From positions 1-28,468 of the forward strand of contig CAZHXF010000035.1 in the NCBI GenBank assembly GCA_964536375.1: 28,468 nucleotides of DNA. The letters are read 5' to 3'. This document shows, piece after piece, positions 24,676 to 28,468 of this stretch. Made by a program: the position numbers and the translations under genes. The DNA comes from Desulfuromonas sp964536375 (GTDB taxonomy: Bacteria; Desulfobacterota; Desulfuromonadia; Desulfuromonadales; Desulfuromonadaceae). Under the pieces are notes generated by a model that had not been told where the DNA came from, did not search any database, and worked only from the letters and a program-made list of their open reading frames with translations. Positions within the stretch are counted from its first letter, which is position 1; the number at the start of each line of letters is the position of its first letter.

Positions 24676-26136
24676 ATGGAAAATCTGGTGCAAACAGCCA
24701 TGCAAAATATAAATTTTGCAGCCATCATGCCATCTGTAATTTTGGCATGTTTCAGCATGGCCTTGTTGCTGATCAATGCTTTCTCTCGCCGTGGGGCTAC
24801 GGCTCTTGTTTCATGGCTAAGCTTGCTGGCCTTAGCAACGACAGCGTTCTCGGCGATCTCTGTTTGGAATAGTCCTGAAGCAGGCTTTGCAGGTCATGTG
24901 GTTCTGGATAATTTTGCTGTATTTTTTACCTGTGTCTTTTTAGTTGCCGCAGCATTAACACTTCTTATGTCAGATGCTTATATTAAGCGTGAGGGTTATC
25001 CGGTAGGTGAATTCTATCCGTTGATCCTTTTTAGTACTGTTGGTGCGATGATTATGGCATCAGGTACTGATTTGATGACCATTTTCCTTGGTTTGGAAGT
25101 GCTCTCGGTTTCTCTGTATGTCTTAGCGGGTTTTTTCCGCGGGCAGAAGCGTTCTAACGAAGCGGGCCTAAAGTATTTTTTGCTAGGAGCGTTTTCAACT
25201 GGATTCATGTTATATGGTATGGCGCTGATTTACGGCGTAACTGCTACCACTAATCTTGTTGATATCGCCGGATTCTTCTCTCAGTTCCCTGATGCTTCTA
25301 CCGATGTTGTGGCCGTTGCGGGTATGATGCTGATGGCAACAGGCTTTCTGTTTAAAATCGCGATTGCTCCATTCCATATGTGGACACCTGATGTTTATGA
25401 GGGCTCGCCAACTACGGTAACAGCTTTCATGAGTGCGGTGCCTAAGGCTGCTGCTTTTGCTGCATTTATGCGCATCTTGCTGGTAAGCATGGGGTCAATG
25501 CATGACACCTGGCAAGCAATGCTGTGGGTGCTGGCGGTGCTTACTATGGTTATGGGTAATTTTATTGCCCTGAACCAGACCAATCTTAAGCGGATGTTGG
25601 CTTATTCTTCAATTGCCCACGCCGGGTATGCTTTAGTCGGTGTGGTTGCCGCCAATGAAATTGGTATTTCTGCTGTGCTGTACTACATGCTGGCTTATAC
25701 TTTTATGAATCTCGGTGCTTTTGCCATTCTCGTGTTGATTGGTAAGAAGGGTGAAGATAACCTGACTTTAGAAGGTTTTCGTGGCTTGGGCTATAAAAGA
25801 CCAATTTTGGCAGTGCTGTTAACTATCTGTCTGTTTTCGCTGATGGGTATACCTCCTACAGCTGGATTCAGCGGCAAATTTTATATTTTTGCTGGAGCCG
25901 TAGAAGCAGGTTATATCTGGCTGGCCGTGATTGGGGTACTTAACTCTGCTGTGTCATTGTACTACTACCTTAAAGTTCTGGTATTCATGTACTTCAAGGA
26001 TGCTGAGGAAGAGTTCGAGTGGGTTAAATTGTTGCCCGGGGCTACGGTGTGTGCTGTTATCTCGGTAATTGCCGTCCTGTATATGGGGGTTTTGCCCGGT
26101 AACATAATGGAGCTGGCACGCCAAGCATTGTTCTAA
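24676..26136 (+). CDS. nuoN: Complex I subunit NuoN (antiporter-like)
   Basis: The pumping subunit next to NuoK, 486 residues with about fourteen helices. E141 in FLGLEVLSVSLYVLAG matches the conserved glutamate. Also present are APFHMWTPDVYEGSPTTVTA and LAYSSIAHAGYALVG. The gene has an AAAGGAG ribosome site, lies 85 bases after nuoM, and ends the operon just before a strong terminator. Confidence 0.97.
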   Translation: MENLVQTAMQNINFAAIMPSVILACFSMALLLINAFSRRGATALVSWLSLLALATTAFSAISVWNSPEAGFAGHVVLDNFAVFFTCVFLVAAALTLLMSDAYIKREGYPVGEFYPLILFSTVGAMIMASGTDLMTIFLGLEVLSVSLYVLAGFFRGQKRSNEAGLKYFLLGAFSTGFMLYGMALIYGVTATTNLVDIAGFFSQFPDASTDVVAVAGMMLMATGFLFKIAIAPFHMWTPDVYEGSPTTVTAFMSAVPKAAAFAAFMRILLVSMGSMHDTWQAMLWVLAVLTMVMGNFIALNQTNLKRMLAYSSIAHAGYALVGVVAANEIGISAVLYYMLAYTFMNLGAFAILVLIGKKGEDNLTLEGFRGLGYKRPILAVLLTICLFSLMGIPPTAGFSGKFYIFAGAVEAGYIWLAVIGVLNSAVSLYYYLKVLVFMYFKDAEEEFEWVKLLPGATVCAVISVIAVLYMGVLPGNIMELARQALF

Positions 26137-26150
26137 TCGCTTAAATGATC

Positions 26151-26182
26151 AAAAAGCCCCGGTCTTCACCGGGGCTTTTTTT
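26151..26182 (+). terminator. Terminator of the nuo operon
   Basis: A perfect 8-bp GC-rich stem, GCCCCGGT (26156-26163) with ACCGGGGC (26168-26175), has a CTTC loop followed by seven T and preceded by five A. It lies 14 bases after nuoN and could act in both directions, but no minus-strand gene approaches it. Confidence 0.95.
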
Positions 26183-26206
26183 ATACCTAAATTTTGTGAT
26201 CGATTT

Positions 26207-27613
26207 ATGTTTAACCATGATGACAAATGCACTTCATTTCGTGAGCATCTATCCCATCTCCAGTTATATTTTGAAATATCGACTGTCTGTGTTCCTATCA
26301 GTGGCTATCTTGAACTGGCTGCATTGGTGCGCCGTTGCTATCATAATAATCCTACCCTAGCGCCACTGTTATTTAATGCTGTTGATCGTAGTAACTGGTC
26401 AATTCTGGCTAATTTATTTGGCAGCAAACAGCGTTGCGCGCAATTAGTCACCGCTGGACAAAAAACCTCGTTATGTCCATGCAGCTCTCAATTGCCCGCG
26501 CACCTCAATAGTGTTTCTCTTTTTTGTACATGGCTGCAATCCAATGAAGAGTTTCAACCACGTTTAAGTCAGTCAGCGCCGATGCATATTCTTACTGGAT
26601 TGTATCAGCTGCCACGCCTGCAAATATGCCCTGATGATGCCGGCGTGTACTTATCTATGGCAGTAGTAGTCTGGCGCAATTTCACCAGCACACAGGTGGC
26701 CTGTGGTTTGTATCGCGTGCAAATTCATAGCGACAAGCAAGCGAGTATACATTGGCGCCCAGGATCCGATGGCGCGCAAGATTATATCGAATATCAACAA
26801 GCTGGGATCGAGATGCCGGTTACTATTTTCCTGGGTGGTGATCCGGCACTGACCTTTGCCGCAGCATTTCCTTTACCCGACGGTACTGATGAGTATAAAT
26901 TTGCGGCATTTTTGCAACAGCGTCCAATTGATATTGTTGCAAGTGAAGTAAATGGTTTACCTGTCCCAGCCCAGTGTGAATTTATTCTGGAAGGATGGGT
27001 GCGCCCACAAGGCACATTGACTGATGGACCGTTTGGTAACCATCAGGGGTTCTATAGTTTGCCAGCGCTATGCCCAATTTTTGAGCTACAGCGTATAAGT
27101 GCACGATCTCAAGCTATTTTTCCAGTTAGTATTATTGGAGTGCCACCGAGTGAGAGCAGTGCGATAGGTACCTGTTTTGTCGATTTTTATTTGCCACTGC
27201 TGCGGCGTGAAATAGAGCAGTTGGTCGATATTTATATGCCAGAAGAAACGGTTTTTCATGGATGTGCCCTGATCCGTCTACGGGTCGATCCCACGTTGGA
27301 GCAGGTAAAGGATCAGATCAGATCAAGTATATTGCTGCGCAACTCAAAATTACTCATCTATGTTGATGAAGATATTGATGTACGCCAACCGCAACGAGTA
27401 TTTTGGCGGGTAATCAATCAGCTGCGCCCTGATATTGTGCAGCGCGCTGGTGGAACAATGGAGATTGATACGACTGCGTGGCGCAAAGAGCAGCGTCAAT
27501 TGCTACTCCTTGACCATGATATTGAGCAATTACTCGACCAGCGCTGGGGTGAGTATGGGCTGGACACTGATCTGGCGTCTAGTCGGATAATGGATGATCA
27601 AGGCAAGCAATGA
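26207..27613 (+). CDS. UbiD-family decarboxylase-like protein
   Basis: UbiD-family enzymes use prenylated FMN to (de)carboxylate aromatic or unsaturated acids. The 468-residue protein aligns along the family: N-terminal SFREHLSHL and NLFGSKQR, then GLYRVQ (167-172, R170 as the catalytic Arg), IHW (H182), LGGDPA, DEY (E229), CEFILEGWV (E258, E262) and DGPFGNHQGFYS. The Asn that normally precedes this as N-x-G-x-Y-R, and helps bind the metal of the cofactor, is Ala165 here. The C-terminal loop before EIDTTAWR is shortened. No ribosome site is seen before the ATG, which is only 24 bases past the nuo terminator. Its last 4 bases overlap rsmE. Substrate unknown; a ubiquinone or menaquinone role is possible but not shown. 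Confidence 0.85.
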   Translation: MFNHDDKCTSFREHLSHLQLYFEISTVCVPISGYLELAALVRRCYHNNPTLAPLLFNAVDRSNWSILANLFGSKQRCAQLVTAGQKTSLCPCSSQLPAHLNSVSLFCTWLQSNEEFQPRLSQSAPMHILTGLYQLPRLQICPDDAGVYLSMAVVVWRNFTSTQVACGLYRVQIHSDKQASIHWRPGSDGAQDYIEYQQAGIEMPVTIFLGGDPALTFAAAFPLPDGTDEYKFAAFLQQRPIDIVASEVNGLPVPAQCEFILEGWVRPQGTLTDGPFGNHQGFYSLPALCPIFELQRISARSQAIFPVSIIGVPPSESSAIGTCFVDFYLPLLRREIEQLVDIYMPEETVFHGCALIRLRVDPTLEQVKDQIRSSILLRNSKLLIYVDEDIDVRQPQRVFWRVINQLRPDIVQRAGGTMEIDTTAWRKEQRQLLLLDHDIEQLLDQRWGEYGLDTDLASSRIMDDQGKQ

Positions 27614-28338
27614 ATCTAATTTTACTCTATCCTGATGATTATATATCTAATGATTGTGTGCGGCTGACAGATTACCGTCAGCACTATGTGCGCGATATTC
27701 ATCGACCACAAATAGGGGACACCCTTAAAGTGGGTAATTTGTCTGGGTTAATGGGGTCCGCAACAGTTCTGGCGTTGGATCAATCTACCCTTATTTTACA
27801 GGTTGATTGTGCCAGCCCGCCACCGCGGCCGCTACCCCTTACTATAATAATGGCGCTACCACGACCTAAGGTTTTGAAGCGGGTGCTACTTACTGCCACC
27901 ACTCTGGGAATTAAGCAGATAATAGTGTGTAACTCTTGGCGTGTGGATAAAAGTTACTGGAGCAGCCCGGCATTAAGCACTGAAGAAGTTAACCGCCAGT
28001 TGATAACAGGGCTGGAGCAGGCAAAAGATACCCTGCTGCCACAAGTGCTGCTGCGCAACAGATTTAAACCTTTTGTCGAAGATGATATGCACCAAATAAT
28101 TGCCGAAAGCTGTGCCTATGTTGCCCATCCAACAGCTGTGCGGCTGTGCCCACAATCGTTGCTTGCGGCAGCGGCAGCCCAAGGTAAGCAGCGGATAACA
28201 GTGGCTATAGGTCCCGAGGGTGGTTTTATACAGTACGAAATAGACAAGTTGATTAGCGCAGGATTTGTGCCGATAAGTTTTGGTGACAGAATATTGCGGG
28301 TGGAAACGGCTGTATGCTGGTTAGCTGGTCATGTATAG
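27610..28338 (+). CDS. rsmE: RsmE-type 16S rRNA m3U1498 methyltransferase
   Basis: A SPOUT-family methyltransferase that methylates U1498 of 16S rRNA. The 242-residue protein has an N-terminal PUA-like RNA-binding part (about 15-70), then PRPKVLKRVLLTATTLGIKQ, the SAM-knot motifs IGPEGGF (200-206) and FGDRILRVETA (224-234). The usual Arg after the conserved Glu-Gln is replaced (EQAKDTLLP at 136-144 instead of the common EQxxR...P). The start overlaps the UbiD-like stop as ATGA, indicating coupled translation. It ends near a hairpin at 28365-28397. Confidence 0.93.
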   Translation: MNLILLYPDDYISNDCVRLTDYRQHYVRDIHRPQIGDTLKVGNLSGLMGSATVLALDQSTLILQVDCASPPPRPLPLTIIMALPRPKVLKRVLLTATTLGIKQIIVCNSWRVDKSYWSSPALSTEEVNRQLITGLEQAKDTLLPQVLLRNRFKPFVEDDMHQIIAESCAYVAHPTAVRLCPQSLLAAAAAQGKQRITVAIGPEGGFIQYEIDKLISAGFVPISFGDRILRVETAVCWLAGHV

Positions 28339-28364
28339 CGGCAGTATCGTAGATTATGAAAATC

Positions 28365-28397
28365 CTGCCCCGCGGTGTAACCTACTGTGCGGGGCAG
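28365..28397 (-). terminator. GC-rich hairpin between convergent genes
   Basis: A perfect 9-bp stem, CTGCCCCGC (28365-28373) with GCGGGGCAG (28389-28397), has a 15-base loop. On the minus strand it is followed by GATTTTCAT, a weak U-tract; on the plus strand there is none. It lies 26 bases after rsmE and 12 bases beyond the probable minus-strand stop at 28410, so it may serve both genes. Confidence 0.55.
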
Positions 28398-28409
28398 TCC
28401 CGTTAATTG

Positions 28410-28468
28410 TTAATTATTCATATATTGTGCTCCACCATTAGGGCGATGCATCATGCGTTGTTGTTGAT
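28410..28468 (-). CDS. Probable C-terminal end of an unidentified minus-strand gene (partial)
   Basis: Only one minus-strand frame is open from the right edge: 18 codons ending QQQRMMHRPNGGAQYMNN with a TAA at 28410-28412. The Gln, Met and Gly-rich composition looks like a flexible protein tail, and a hairpin sits just after the stop, as expected at a gene end. It is too short to identify, and it may be chance. Confidence 0.35.
   Translation of the reverse strand, partial: QQQRMMHRPNGGAQYMNN

Overview
The window reads as a piece of a Gram-negative anaerobe or facultative anaerobe chromosome, most likely a deltaproteobacterium (Desulfobacterota; Desulfobulbales- or Desulfuromonadales-like). 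This placement is inferred from three things: a complete Na+-NQR beside an 11-subunit complex I that lacks nuoEFG, a stand-alone IscU-type scaffold protein, and a PilZ domain of the kind seen in Myxococcus and other deltaproteobacteria. The exact taxon cannot be fixed from the sequence alone. All genes from about 0.3 to 14.7 kb lie on the minus strand and all genes from about 14.9 to 28.3 kb on the plus strand, so the window is organised around one divergent point between a helicase gene and an iscU-like gene.

Left part (344-8055, minus strand). nqrABCDEF encodes the sodium-pumping NADH:quinone oxidoreductase. It is followed by a small ferritin-like gene, a strong intrinsic terminator, then apbE (the flavin transferase that attaches FMN to NqrB and NqrC) and nqrM (the maturation factor for the NqrD/NqrE iron site). 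Pump and assembly factors are therefore together. A nested palindromic element occupies the gene-free left edge.

Middle part (8515-15339). On the minus strand are a degenerate-receiver/PilZ protein, a Prc/Tsp-type periplasmic protease, diacylglycerol kinase, and an unusual fusion of a RadC-like JAMM domain to a DinG/XPD-type Fe-S helicase. Facing away on the plus strand is an iscU-like scaffold gene with a good sigma70 promoter and its own terminator. The 574-bp gap that follows holds what looks like a minus-strand gene remnant, followed by the leader region of the nuo operon.

Right part (15914-28338, plus strand). nuoABCDHIJKLMN forms one compact operon ending in a clear terminator. All membrane and Q-module subunits are present with their expected iron-sulfur cysteines and pumping glutamates, but the NADH-oxidising module (nuoEFG) is absent, so the electron donor must be something other than NADH through that module. 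A UbiD-family gene and an rsmE-type rRNA methyltransferase gene, overlapping by 4 bases, follow. A GC-rich hairpin and the probable tail of another minus-strand gene close the window.

The strongest candidates for something less ordinary are the JAMM-DinG fusion, the ferritin-like gene inside the nqr unit, the UbiD homologue lacking a conserved metal-site asparagine, and an 11-base motif shared by the nqr and nuo upstream regions. No CRISPR array, insertion sequence, tRNA or rRNA was seen.
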